The translations under genes were made by a program, and so were the position numbers. From Gautieria morchelliformis (Eukaryota > Basidiomycota > Agaricomycetes > Gomphales > Gomphaceae), in contig WHVA01000485.1 in NCBI GenBank assembly GCA_015179125.1, positions 1 to 64,000 of the forward strand: a stretch of DNA of 64,000 nucleotides. The letters are read 5' to 3'. The notes below the pieces were generated by a model. The model saw nothing but the letters and a program-made list of their open reading frames with translations. It made no database searches and was not told the DNA's origin. Shown piece by piece: positions 11,051 to 21,803 of this stretch; the first letter of the stretch is position 1; every line of letters begins with the position of its first letter.

Positions 11051-11744
11051 ACATACAGACAACAAGTATTTCTAGGAAGTGATAAGTACTTTCTCTGTCC
11101 CTGTGTGTGATGGGCTAGCCAGAGGTCTATTGCGGAGGGATGCTCCAGGCATACGGGCGAACAGACATGTGGACATGCACGAGCGGTTCGCAATGTCACG
11201 TGCCTCATCCCCCAAACCGTGCAAGCAGTGGTCACGTGACACACTCGTGACACGCTTGCATTGTTTGTTGCATCTAACTCGAGGAGCCTTACATAGTGCT
11301 GACGACTTTCTTGAGGTACGTTTCCCGTGGGTGCCAAACCATTTGTGGATTCGCGCGCTGACCTATGTATGTATACATGGGCAGTATGCACTATGCACTA
11401 TGTCCGGCAGACGATCATCCCGGGGATACGCGGGGGACACATCTGCTGTTCTCGAGCGTGATCCCGCTAGACGTGGACCCGCCCTCGTACGTGCCTGCCG
11501 CTGCGCTGCTCGCTGACCCTGACACTGCCCTTTGCGCAACGCCTGCTGCTAGGAGCAAGATATGGCGGATGGCGGAGGTGTCGTCGTCGCTGCAAAGGTA
11601 CGCAACGTCAGACACACCCCGCACACACGCTCACCGCACGTGCACGGGCAACGCGGGACGATCAAGGCGGCAGGGGTGAATACATGTGGGGTGGCTGGGT
11701 GGTTCCTGGAGTCGCCCGCAGACTGGCGGCGGCAGGATGAGGGG
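11051..11744. other. Spacer with possible short exon, no recognised gene
   Basis: On + an open frame at 11365-11679 has non-repetitive, protein-like composition (DDHPGDTRGTHLLFSSVIPL) and could be an exon ending at GTACGC near 11598. No domain is recognised and no following exon can be traced because the minisatellite begins just downstream. It may be the stub of a gene cut by the repeat. Confidence 0.25.
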
Positions 11745-13195
11745 GCGGCCTTGATCGACGGGGAGGGGTGGGGGCGGAGAGGGGGACGGGGACAGCGGGT
11801 GGAGGACGGACGGGAGTGTGGCAAGGTGCGTGGGTGCAGCGTGCGTGTGTGGCGCCTGACTGATGGGCGTGTAGTGCGGCGGGGGTTGGTGCGGAAGCGT
11901 GCACGGGGCTCAACCGGGTCGGAGGGGGAGGCGCGGCAGGATGAGGGGTCGTCGCTACCGAAGCGGAAGCGGCTGTCGGCGGGGTGGCAGGGGCCGGTCG
12001 TCGGTGCATGTGCACCGTGAATCGAGAGGCGACGGACGGCTCCTGTGCACCATAAGTGCACGCGGCGTACGGTGCATGCGCACTGTGAGCGGAGAGCCGA
12101 CGGATGGTGTATTGGGACCGTCCTTCTCACGCGGCGGACGGTCCCTGTGCCCCGTGAGCGGAGATGTGACGGACGGTTTCTGTGCACCGTGAGCGGAGAG
12201 GCCACGGACGGTTCCGGTGCACCGTGAGGCGAGCGGCGACGTACGGTTCTTGTGCACCGTACTGGCAGGCGACGGACGGATCAGGTGCACCGTGAGCGGA
12301 GAGGCCACGGACGATGCTTGATCGACGGGGAGGGGGTAGGGGCGGAGAGGGAAAGGGGACAGCGGGTGGAGGACGGCCAGGAGCATGGCGAGGTGCGCAG
12401 CGTGCGTGTGTGTGGCGCGTGACTGACGGGCATGGCAGCAGGCGCGGGAGTGCGGTGCAGTGGGGGTTGGTGCGGAAGCGTGCGCGGAGCTCGAGCAGGT
12501 CGGAGGGGAAGGGACAGCGGGATGAGGTGTAGCCGCTGCCGAAGGGGAAGCGGCGGTCGGCGGCGCGGATGGTGGTCGGGGCATGTGCACTGTGAGCCAA
12601 GAGGGGACGGACGTGGGTACGGACGGTGCATGGGCACCGGAAGTGGTCGAGGCGGCGGATGGTGCACGTGCACCATACTGGCAGGCGGCGTACGGTGCAC
12701 GGGGACCGTAGTGGCAGGCGGCGTACGGTTCGTGTGCACCGTAGTTGCAGGCGGCTTACGGTGCACGGGCACCATACGGGCAGGAGGCGTACAGTGGATG
12801 GGGATCGTAGTGGCAGGCGGCGTATGGTGCACGGGCACCATACGGGCAGGCGGCGTACGGTGCATGTGCACCGTAGATCGTCGAGGCGGCGGATAGTGCG
12901 TGTGCGCCGTACGCGGCCACGTCCACTTACAGTGCGTATGAACCGTATGGACGTGGCCGCGGATGGTGCATGTGCACCGTAGGTCGTCGAGGCGGCGGAT
13001 AGTGCGTGTGCACCGTACGTGGCCGCGTCCACTTACAGTGCGCATGAACCGTATGGACGTGGCCACGGATGGTGCATGTGCACCGTATGTAGTCGAGGCC
13101 GCGGATGGTGCATGTTCACCATGGGCAGGGTGGCGGCGCACGGTTCCTGGGCACCGTGAGCTGAGAGGGCGAAGAGACGGTTCAGGTGAGCGTAG
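11745..13195. repeat. GC-rich minisatellite, 33-bp units in two higher-order blocks
   Basis: Two related higher-order units are seen. A non-repeated lead (11745-12000, again 12312-12565, clearly homologous to each other) is followed each time by an array (12005-12311 and 12570-13195). In the second array the unit is about 33 bp, built around GGTGCAC...GTGCACC-like inverted halves followed by GGCAGGCGGCGTAC. Because 33 is a multiple of three, long open frames occur on both strands, e.g. an 11-residue repeat (VPVHHTPPATT) on the minus strand. These are best read as repeat artefacts, not genes. Confidence 0.85.
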
Positions 13196-13271
13196 GATAG
13201 ATTACGGGTTGTACATATAATTTACAATGGGTTGTACATGTTTACAACAGCCGGCGTCTGACTCCTATCCG

Positions 13272-14460
13272 GAATGAGCCTGACACGACAATGGCATAAG
13301 CATGTGATGGATGCCACACGTATGTCCGACGGTGAGACAGTAACACTGAAGCGGATAGTAAAGTCCAAGAACTCCGATGAAGTGGACATTGCCAAATTCT
13401 TCTCCAGCGAGCCTTTAGCGTCAGATCCTAAGAACCACTGCGTGCCATTACTTGACATTCTCGAGGTTCCAGAGTATGAAGGAATGGTTCTCCTTGTCAT
13501 GCCGATTCTCCGGCCTTTCAATCGACCCAAAATTTGGACATTTGGAGAAGCTGTCGAGTTCTTCCGTCAAGTCTTCGAAGTGCGTGCTTGTATGTCATTG
13601 CAGACCTATGTCAACAACATATCATGTTTCAGGGAATCCAATTTATGCACAAGCACCATTACGCTCATCGGTAGGCCCTGAATAGTATACAGATGGTGCA
13701 GATAATAAAACGTATGTCAAGTGATTGCACAGGAAAGAATATCATGATGGACGCCAGAAAACTTTATCCCAATGGATTCCATCCTATTAATATCAACTTC
13801 GACTACAAACGCGATCGTTTTGCAAGGCATTGGACTCGAACGGAACGTCCACCAAAATACCTTCTAATCGATTTCGGTATCTCCACATTCCATGATCCCG
13901 AGAATGGCCCACCACTGGATCTCCCCGTTCGTGGTATTGATAGAACTGCACCCGAGGTTCAAGGAGACAAATATAATGAACTCTCCAATCCGTTCGCAAC
14001 TGATATCTACTATCTCGGTAATATGATCAAGATGGAATTTGTGGATGTACGTATCTGCTCTTTGCTCTTAAACCTTTCTCACAGAACCATGATCGGTTAG
14101 GTTAGGTTTGGATTTGATTTCATGGTTCCCTTGATTACAGACATGACACAAGAAGAGCCATTGAGGCGACCAAGTATCGATGAGGTTGTGACCCGTTTCG
14201 AGGCCATCTATCGCTCCCTCAGTTTCAAGCTGCTACGCACGCGTATGGTGGGACGAGATGAAGATGAGGGGGCTACCGCGTTTTACGATTTCTTGTATTT
14301 CTTCCGACGGATGCGATATGCTTTCATGCGAATTCCTCCAGTTCCGCGAGCAGGTATGCCATGTTAGCACACAGAAGCTCATGGAAGGCTCCTAACCTAA
14401 CACTTTTCAAGTTTTAAAGGCGCTGTCGTCATCTCCCGCCGGACATGCTACACCTATCTG
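13272..14460 (+). pseudogene. Kinase-like gene copy 1, N-terminally truncated, chimeric 3' end
   Basis: Belongs to an agaric protein-kinase-like family (intronic, multicopy). Exons by comparison with copy 3: 13272-13579, 13633-13670, 13722-14046, 14101-14352 and 14411 onward. Splicing restores the catalytic loop AHRDCTGKN across an intron; VTLKRI holds the beta-3 Lys and LLIDFG the Mg-binding Asp. The first ~92 codons are missing where the minisatellite ends. At codon 93 this copy reads CGA, whereas copies 2 and 3 read TGA. Around 14460 the last exon departs from the other copies and runs into zinc-finger relic sequence, a chimeric joint. Confidence 0.85.
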
Positions 14461-14730
14461 TTGTAATCTCTGCCCTTTGGCAATACCTCAAGAAAAATTC
14501 ATAGTACGTGTTCGCATACTTCGAAGCCTGAGGTCCTTATGTTTGGACCATCAGACTCACATGCAAATGGCGCACTCGGAGTGTAAGTGTTAACTCTAAT
14601 GCATATCTTCGAGCATCCACAAGGATGGTTTAGATTCTATTTGTGATTATTGTGGAGATTACCGTAACACGACAGAGGAAATCGAGGGTCATATCAGGCG
14701 CAACCACTCCAGCGCATGAGGACAGAGCAA
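14461..14730 (+). pseudogene. C2H2 zinc-finger gene relic, copy 1
   Basis: Right after the kinase tail, exons of a zinc-finger protein C-terminus can be read: CNLCPLAIPQEKF, LDHQTHMQMAHSEC, then after a GTAAGTG intron CDYCGDYRNTTEEIEGH and a final His (C-x2-C-x12-H-x4-H) followed by a stop. The same fragments occur at 15180-15640 and 20640-20960 on the minus strand. The parent gene and its N-terminus are not in the window, so function is unknown. Confidence 0.6.
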
Positions 14731-15352
14731 CAGCTTTGAGCCACCCAACTGGCTCCCGAGGCCACAGGGTTGAATGTTTTTGGGAAACTCCGATGACTGA
14801 CGTTACAGAAAGTAACAGTTACGGAAAGATACTTCTGCCGCGAAATGGATTGTACGCCCAGCAGCTCTGATGTCATGTCAACATTGTAATATAAATCTAA
14901 ACCAATTCAAAGAGTCATTTACCTTATGAGAACACCAGCTACACGCTTTGTGGTAGATACCATACATAGTACTGGTATATACACTATACCATATACCCTG
15001 ATGATGAAAAATTGAGCTGCTGAGCGTACAATCTATTTCGTGTTAGAAGTATCTTTCCGTAACTGTTACTTTCTGTACGTCAGTCATCGGAATTTCCCAA
15101 AAAAACATTCAACCCCGTGGCCTCGGGAGCCAGTTGGGTGGCTCAAAGCTGTTGCTCTGTCCTCATGCGCGGGAGTGGTTGCGCCTGATATGACCCTCGA
15201 GTTCCTCCGTTGTGTTACGGTAATCCCCACAATAATCACAAAATATTATCTAAACAATCCTTGTGGATGCTCGAAGATATGCATTAGAGTAAACACTTAC
15301 ACTTCGAGTGCGCGACTTGCATGTGAGTCTGATGGTCCAAACATAAGGACAA
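14510..15352. repeat. Long inverted repeat around the zinc-finger relics
   Basis: Left arm 14510-14860 (with tail to 14876) and right arm 15030-15352 are reverse complements at high but imperfect identity, with about 170 bp between them. The arms cover the zinc-finger 3' exons and the downstream stretch. The spacer 14876-15030 reappears at 20320-20490, so the palindrome was built from a duplicated block. Confidence 0.8.
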
Positions 15353-15643
15353 GTTGTTGTAAAATCGGTGATCTTCATGTTTCACGTGTGTCAACCATCA
15401 TATGCTACATGTTCCCTTCGTGTCTTACGACGATCTCTCAGCTCCTTCTAAAGTCGTCTTAGCCAGAGTTCTCGTCTTATACCTCTGCGACAACACAAGC
15501 AAGCCTGCAAGTATGGGAACACGTACTATGAATTTTTCTTTAGGAAATGCCAAAGGGCAGAGATCACAATGTGTGTACACTGGAAGCTGAGTCCCACTTT
15601 TCCAGCCGGAGTGGTCACTAGAAGATGGCCTTGGAGGCCGCAA
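15180..15643 (-). pseudogene. C2H2 zinc-finger gene relic, copy 2
   Basis: Minus-strand reading gives SSSDHSGWKSGTQLPVYTHC then DLCPLAFPKEKFI with a following GTACGTG donor, and further down the CDYCGDYRNTTEELEGH finger. An extra 141-bp segment interrupts it at 15354-15494. It is a decayed copy of the family at 14461-14730. Confidence 0.6.
15354..15494. mobile_element. 141-bp MITE-like insertion with 5-bp direct repeat
   Basis: The segment is flanked by ACAAG on both sides (15349-15353 and 15495-15499). The paralogous copy at 20790-20794 has a single ACAAG and no insert, i.e. an empty site. Ends are GTTGT-like/ACAAC-like, giving at most a five-base terminal inversion. No coding capacity. Confidence 0.65.
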
Positions 15644-15782
15644 CGTGAACCTGAGAAGAGGTAGTCTATGGAAGACAAGTTATAAACGGGCCGAGGATTC
15701 ATAAGTACCAACTCAGTGACAGTCGACTGATTGGACTCACGCTGCTCTGGCGTGGTCCTGGGGGAACATGGGACGATGTGTC

Positions 15783-15861
15783 AGGCTGTTTGCCCTTGCC
15801 CTTATCCACTGAACCATGGGACACCCATGGTTCAGTGGATAAGGGCAAGGGCAAACAGCCT
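15783..15861. repeat. Perfect 38-bp inverted repeat with 3-nt loop
   Basis: Left arm 15783-15820 and right arm 15824-15861 are exact reverse complements, separated only by ACA. The left arm corresponds to the end of the 237-bp repeat unit found at 21030-21760; the right arm is an inverted copy of it. Confidence 0.95.
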
Positions 15862-15871
15862 AGTTATATCA

Positions 15872-15985
15872 CTGACTGCAAAGGATTCACTGAAACCTCT
15901 TGCGTTAATCTGACTGCAAAGGATTCACTGAAACCTCTTGCGTTAATCTGACTGCAAAGGATTCACTGAAACCTCTTGCGTTAAT
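15872..15985. repeat. Three exact tandem 38-bp units
   Basis: Units start at 15872, 15910 and 15948 and are identical in sequence. They begin CTGACTGCAAAGG and end GCGTTAAT. Confidence 0.95.
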
Positions 15986-16288
15986 CCTCAGACCATAAGG
16001 CTCTCAAAGGTTTGGAATCATTTGTGTAATGTTTTGGACATTTCCTATCTTTTGTCACATACTCGAGAACGGCGTATATGTCAAATGACCACGATACAGC
16101 ATTTGAATCTGACTTACTCGCGTGCTTCCGCCCAATATGTGTCTTTCTTCTGGTGTTAAAAATTCTTGGTTTTTCTCATACGCGGCGTCCACTGCCAGGT
16201 CTAGTAATCAGGGAAGTCGATAATATATATATATTCTTGTCCAGGCTGCCAAGATTATTTTCCGAGACTCCTATCCGTGTCTCCAAGC

Positions 16289-17743
16289 TCAGATAGGTGT
16301 AGCATTTCCGCCGGGAGACGATGACAGCGCCTTTAAAACTTGAAAAGTGTCAGGTTAGCCACCTTCCATGAGCGTCTGTGTGATAAGATGCCATACCAGC
16401 TCGTGGAACAGGAGGAATTCGCATAAAAGCATATCGCATCCGTCGGAAGAAATGCAAGAAATCATAAAGCGCGGAAGTGCCCTCATCTTCGTTTCGTTTC
16501 ACTATACGCGTGCGTAGCAGCTTGAAACTGAGGGATCGATATATGGCTTCGAAACGGGTCATAACCTCGTCGATACTTGGTCGCTTCGATGGCTCTTCTT
16601 GTGTCATGTCTGTAACCAAGGGAACCATGAAATCAAATCCAAACCTAACCTAACCGATCATGGCTCTGTGAGAAAGGATTATGAGCAAAGAGCAGGCATC
16701 CGTACATCCACAAATTCCATCTTGATCATATTACCGAGATAGTAGATATCAGTTGCGAACGGATTGGACAGTTCATTATATTTGTCTCCTTGAACCTCGG
16801 GGTGCAGTTCTATCAATACCACGAACGGGGAGATCCAGTGGTGGGCCATGCTTGGGATCGTAAAATCTGGAGAGACCGAAATCGATTAGAAGATATTTTG
16901 GTGGACGTTCCGTTCGAGTCCAATGCCTTGCAAAACTATCGCGTTTGTAGTCGAAGTCGATATTAACAGGATGAAATCCATTGGGATAAAGTTTTCTGGC
17001 GTCCATCATGATATTCTTTCCTGTGCAATCACTTGACATATGTTTTATTACCTGCACCCTCTGTATACTATTCAGGGCCTACCGATGAGCGTAATGGTGT
17101 TTATGCATAAATTGGATTCCCTGAAACATGATACGCTGTTGACATAGGTCTGCAATGACATAGAAGCACGCACTTCGAAGACTTGACGGAAGAATTCGAC
17201 AGCTTCTCCAAATGTCCAAATTTTTGGGTCATTGAAAGGCCGGAGAATAGGCATGACAAGGAGAACCATTCCTTCATACTCTGGAACCTCGAGAACGTCA
17301 AGTAACGGCACGCAGTGGTTCTTAGGATCCGACGCTAAAGGCTCGCTGGAGAAGAATTTGGAAATGCCCACTTCATCGGAGTTCTTGGACTTGACTATCC
17401 GCTTCAGTGTTACTGTCTTGCCGTCGGACATACGTGTGGCATCCATCACATGCTTATGCCATTGTCATGTCAGGTTCATTCCTTGCTGACAAGCAATCAG
17501 GGCACGCACTCTAAAGAGCGATGGATAGCTATCTTCACAATGAGTAATATACTTTTTGGTTCTCTTCCAGGTCGGTATCCAGTTGGGATGGTAGCGAGGG
17601 CGGAGTAAATATCCCTGAGACTCGAGCCATCGATACTGATCAGCCCAGAAGATTTCCGTCGGATCGAGAGTTGCACAATTATCAAACTCCCATGTTCTGC
17701 GATATTCGTTTTCTCGTTGACGGAGCTTGATTGCGCCAGCCAT
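16289..17743 (-). pseudogene. Kinase-like gene copy 2 (stop and frameshift)
   Basis: Exons on the minus strand: 17743-17174, 17120-17083, 17031-16706, 16649-16397, 16338-16289, ending PGGNATPI. Start MAGAIKLRQREN. N-terminal region includes YHPNWIPTWKRTKKY, typical of this agaric kinase-like family; the kinase core has VTLKRI, HRDCTGKN (split by an intron) and LLIDFGLSR. Two lesions: TGA at codon 93 (17467-17465), where copy 1 has CGA, and one extra G near 16798-16802 in exon 3 (326 nt instead of 325). It sits in a segment duplicated at 22.05-25.84 kb. Confidence 0.88.
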
Positions 17744-19769
17744 GGAGCAAGAGTGTAGAGTGTAGAGTGAGTTGGGGAAATAGGCGCCATCAACTCCGGT
17801 TGTAACCGGAGAGAGAGAGAGAGAGAGTCAAGCGCCAAGCGCTTCGAGCACTCTAATTGATTCTCTCTCTCTCTCCGGTTGCAACCGTGACCAATAGTCA
17901 TGCACTGTGTAGCGCCCACACAAAGGAGTCCCTTTTCGAGCCACGCGCCAAAAATAGCAATTAGCGTTAAGAACCTTTGGGAATGAGACTTGGACGTGCA
18001 ATTGTCAAAGTCTTTCGACGACGCTGACTTGGCTGTCATACCATGAATTTATCTTTGACAATTATGTAAATGCATAATGTGCAGTTGGCTCATTGCGCGC
18101 ACGAGCTGTCGACGATTTTATAATTAGTATCACCAGCGTCCTGACTCGTGAATCCAGGCAGCCGTGTTCTATGAACAGACTATGGCAACGTGTCATCCAC
18201 TATGGGCGAAAATCCAACTCCTACGCAAAATCTGTCCACAACCCCTGTCCGCGTCAATCCTCGCACGATGGCGGACAATTCCACGTCCAAGTCCCTAAGG
18301 TTCTTGCTATTTTTGACGTGTGGCTCGAAAAGCATCCTTTATGCAACCCGCACAGCCATCCGGCCGTCTATGGGACAGTAAAAATAATAAAAATAAAAAT
18401 AACAATGTCGAGCCGTAAATGTTATTGCTTCCGCCGGGCGCACTGGGTTCCCCGAATTGGGTCGGTTCACCTACGCACGCTGAAACCTCGTTCATGCATC
18501 CAGAATAGTACGTATAGGTACTGCTAGAGCTCGTGAATTTAATGTAAGATAGTGGTCGTCTCCTCGGGCCAAGCATCGCCGGTTACAGTGCAGTACTCTC
18601 ATGCATCTCGGAGGCGGCCCGGGTTATAGCTGTCAAAGCTCTGCCATAGCCGTATGGCTTCAACGCGTAGTCATTACTAAATCCACGCAGGAGGTCACTT
18701 TTAGGAGTTCAAAAAAACTTCTCCATGCCTGCCGAATGCTGTGGAATGCTTCAATCACACGCCCGAGCACAATCAAGCTTTTTGTCCATCGTGACTCTCG
18801 ACTTCGTGATCCTTAGTATCACGCCATATTATAACAGTCTATGGTTTGCTGAAACGAGACGTACAATTGGAGGGAAATTTTAGTTGGTTGAACAGTGATA
18901 CCAATATTAAATAACGAAGGAAAGTGAGTTCGCTGTCCGAGTCGAGGCAAGGTGTAAAATGAATGTAGGATGGGCCACGAACCATTGGTATAGGATGCCA
19001 GAGACCCTCATGAGATCAACAGAAGAAGAAAAGGATTGAAAAAGGATGTAATACTGCCTCGAGACATCCATGAAAGGCATGGAGACACGAGAATTCCGCT
19101 TCCGCATAGAAGTTACGCCTCCGGGTCGAGGGGAGGCCGCACTGATCCTACCATCGCCCGAAAAAGATAGGGGAATTATGCTTGTGAGCTTCTTGTCGTT
19201 ACTAATCCCACGTGCTCGGCTCGACTATATTTGTGCTTGCGGCATCTGTACCAGTGGGATATGCGCCGTTATCCATGGTCAGTGCCATGTCATTCTCGAC
19301 AAGTAGGTGCATGTCTTTCCTTGTTCTTCCATAATTTTTTCTTTCTGATATATGTATAGTTCTACAGTAGTGTAAGTACGGCCATAAGCAAACTGTGTTG
19401 AGCCGAGCATGCACCCCACTGCTCGCGGCCACACTCACATCATTGCTCCATCTTTACCGCTTCTGGTATGTGCTCGTAGTCACTCGTACTGTTTACTTAT
19501 GCCTATTTACAGGAATGGCACCCTTGTGAACACGCTGACTGTGAGCGAGTACCACTGGGATCGGACCGGGAGTCAATGTGGTCGATCTAGCGGACCGCTA
19601 GGAAAAATTCAGAGTTGTATTGTAATTAGGTCACGAGAATGTACAATAAATTTGGTCCGATCTGTTACTATCAGAGCACGACTTCTGTGCCATTTCCGCG
19701 GACCTGGTAGGGCGTGCTCATACTCATATTGCAGGTGCGATTGCCACGATGTCGTCCGAGAAGAGCAGT
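17744..19769. other. Duplicated segment upstream of kinase copy 2, no clear gene
   Basis: Sequence to about 19213 is homologous, in the same order, to 24387-25842, and similarity ends abruptly there. A GA-rich inverted repeat at 17797-17887 (arms CCGGTTG(T/C)AACCGGAGAGAG and complement) is present only in this copy. A short + frame beginning MGENPTPTQNLS (18205) has a counterpart in the other copy, but the frames disagree downstream. I cannot support a functional gene. Confidence 0.55.
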
Positions 19770-19774
19770 GTGGA

Positions 19775-19898
19775 TTCTCACTGGGCATCGATACTTATCA
19801 GCCCAGGAAGATTTCCTCCTGTTGGAGGGTTGAAAATTTATCGAACTTCCATGTTCTGCGATATTTCCTCGTTCACGAAGCTTGATTGCGCTAGCCAT
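19775..19898 (-). pseudogene. Kinase-like gene 5' relic
   Basis: From ATG at 19898 the minus strand reads MASAIKLRERG and continues, after frame changes, through the counterpart of the WGDQYRWLES region of copy 3. Similarity ends near 19775. Only the first exon's beginning remains. Confidence 0.6.
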
Positions 19899-19945
19899 GA
19901 GCAAGAGTGTAGTGTGCAGTGGGCATCACACAACTCGGGGAAACC

Positions 19946-19972
19946 CGATCGATCGATCAATCGATCAATCGA
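19946..19972. repeat. Short GATC/AATC microsatellite
   Basis: Consecutive GATC and AATC tetranucleotides, directly upstream of kinase relic sequence on the opposite strand. Confidence 0.8.
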
Positions 19973-20639
19973 TCACTGACGTGTGGCGATTGTCACGAGT
20001 CAGTAATATTATGACTCGTAACACCTTACGGACCCGAATCGTACCAATCGACTGATCACTGATCCCGGGTTGCCAGATAAGCAAACAAAAAATAACCGCG
20101 TTGCTTTCCCAGCGGGTTATCCTTTAGAATTATCCCTTGCATGTCACAGCCGAGAGTGAACCAATGAACTGGAGAAAATTTGGTGTCACGCTAAAAGGAT
20201 AGTACAGTAGCCTCAGTAAACTCTTCCATGGGGTCTGAGTCCAGCAAAGGAGTTACGTGGCGTCGAAGTAACCGTGCTCATCGTACGAGCTGGAAACCAA
20301 CCGCAGCCACATCGCCAAATGATGTCGTTTCAACATTGTAATATAAATTCAAGTCGATTCAATGAGTCATATTTATGCCTTGCCAATGTGAGAGCGGACA
20401 CCAGCTACCCGCTTTGTGGTAGATACCATACATAGTACTGGTATATACACTATATCATATACCCTGATGATGAAAAATCCAGCTGCTGGGCGTACAATCT
20501 ATTTCATGCTAGAAGTATCTTTTCGTAACTGTTACATTCTGTACGTCAGTCCCAAAAAAACGTTCAACCCCGTCGCCTCGGGAGCCAGTTGTGTTGCTCT
20601 GTCCTCATGCGCTGGAATGGTTGCGCCTGACGTGACCCT
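19973..20639. other. Spacer including duplicated block
   Basis: No gene seen. From 20320 on, the sequence is a diverged direct copy of 14876-15180. An eight-base inverted pair ACGAGTCA/TGACTCGT lies at about 19996-20019. Confidence 0.5.
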
Positions 20640-20960
20640 CGAGTTCCTCCCTCGTGTTACGGTGATCTCCACAATAATCACAAATATAATCTAAACAATC
20701 GTTGTGGATGCTCGAAGATATGCATTAGAATAAACACTTACACTTTGAATGCGCCGCTCGCATGTGCGTCTGATGGTCCAAACGTAAGGACAAGCAAGCC
20801 TGCAAGTATGAGAACACGTACTATGAAATTTTTTACTGTAGGAAATGCCAAAGGGCACAGACTACAAAGTGTGTACACTGGAAGCTGAGTCCCACTTGTC
20901 CAGCCGGAGTGGTCACTAGAAGATGGCCCGGCGGCGGCCTTGGAGCCCGCGACGTGAACC
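20640..20960 (-). pseudogene. C2H2 zinc-finger gene relic, copy 3
   Basis: Minus-strand fragments: SSDHSGWTSGTQLPVYTLC, CSLCPLAFPTVKNF with GTACGTG donor, LRLDHQTHMRAAHSKC, then CDYCGDHRNTREELEGH followed by VRRNHSSA and a stop. This is the best preserved of the three copies and lacks the 141-bp insertion seen at 15354-15494. Only the C-terminal part of a two-finger protein is present. Confidence 0.6.
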
Positions 20961-21763
20961 TGAGAAGAGGTAGTCTATGGAAGACAAGTTATAAGCGGGC
21001 CGAGGATTCATAAGTACCAACTCAGTGACAGTCGACTGATTGGACTCACGCTCTGGCGTGGACCTGGGGGAACTTGGGACGATGTGTCGCGTTGTTTGCC
21101 CTTTCCCTTGTCCACTGAAACATGGGTGTTAGCGCGGTCAGGATATTGACTAACATTGACTCCACCAGAGGCCTTAGAGGCCGCGACGTTAACTAGAGGA
21201 GAGCTCGTCTATGGAAGACAAGTTATAAGCGGGCCGAGGGTTCATAAGTACCAACTCAGTGACAGTCGACCGATTGGACTCACTGTGCTCTGGCGTGGAC
21301 CTGGGGGAACATGGGACGATGTGTCGCGTTGTTTGCCCTTACCCTTATCCACTGAACCATGGGTGTTACCGCGGTCGGGATATTGATCAAAGTTGGCCTT
21401 ACCAGCGGCCTTGGAGGCTGCGACGTTAACTAGAGGAGAGCTCGTCTACGGAAGACAAGTTATAAGCGGGCCGAGGGTTCATAAGTACCAACTCAGTGAC
21501 AGTCGACCGATTGGACTCACTGTGCTCTGGCGTGGACCTGGGGGAACATGGGACGATGTGTCGCGTTGTTTGCCCTTCCCCTTATCCACTGAACCATGGG
21601 TGTTACCGCGGTCGGGATATTGATCAAAGTTGGCCTTACCAGCGGCCTTGGAGGCTGCGACGTTAACTAGAGGAGAGCTCGTCTACGGAAGACAAGTTAT
21701 AAGCGGGCCGAGGGTTCATAAGTACCAACTCAGTGACAGTCGACAGATTGGACTCACTGTGCT
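20936..21763. repeat. Tandem array of 237-bp units (about 3.5 copies)
   Basis: Unit starts at 20936, 21170, 21407 and 21644; the spacing is 234, 237 and 237 bp. The last copy is partial. The two central units are almost identical. Each contains the same 76-codon open frame on + (EAATLTRGELVYGRQVISGP...), because 237 is a multiple of three. A single diverged unit is also found at about 15625-15820. The frame may be incidental. Confidence 0.93.
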
Positions 21764-21803
21764 CCGTTTTGAACCTGATGGAACGTGCGAGGACAGTTGT
21801 TGA

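Noticed and set aside
12127-13141. Long minus-strand frames of 286 and 301 codons and plus-strand frames of similar composition
   Set aside because: They arise because the 33-bp repeat unit is a multiple of three and lacks stops in several frames. Both strands are equally open and no domain is present.
15872-15985. CRISPR-like array
   Set aside because: Units are contiguous with no spacers, only three copies, and the genome is eukaryotic. The 45-bp, 110-bp, 167-bp and 237-bp arrays fail for the same reason.
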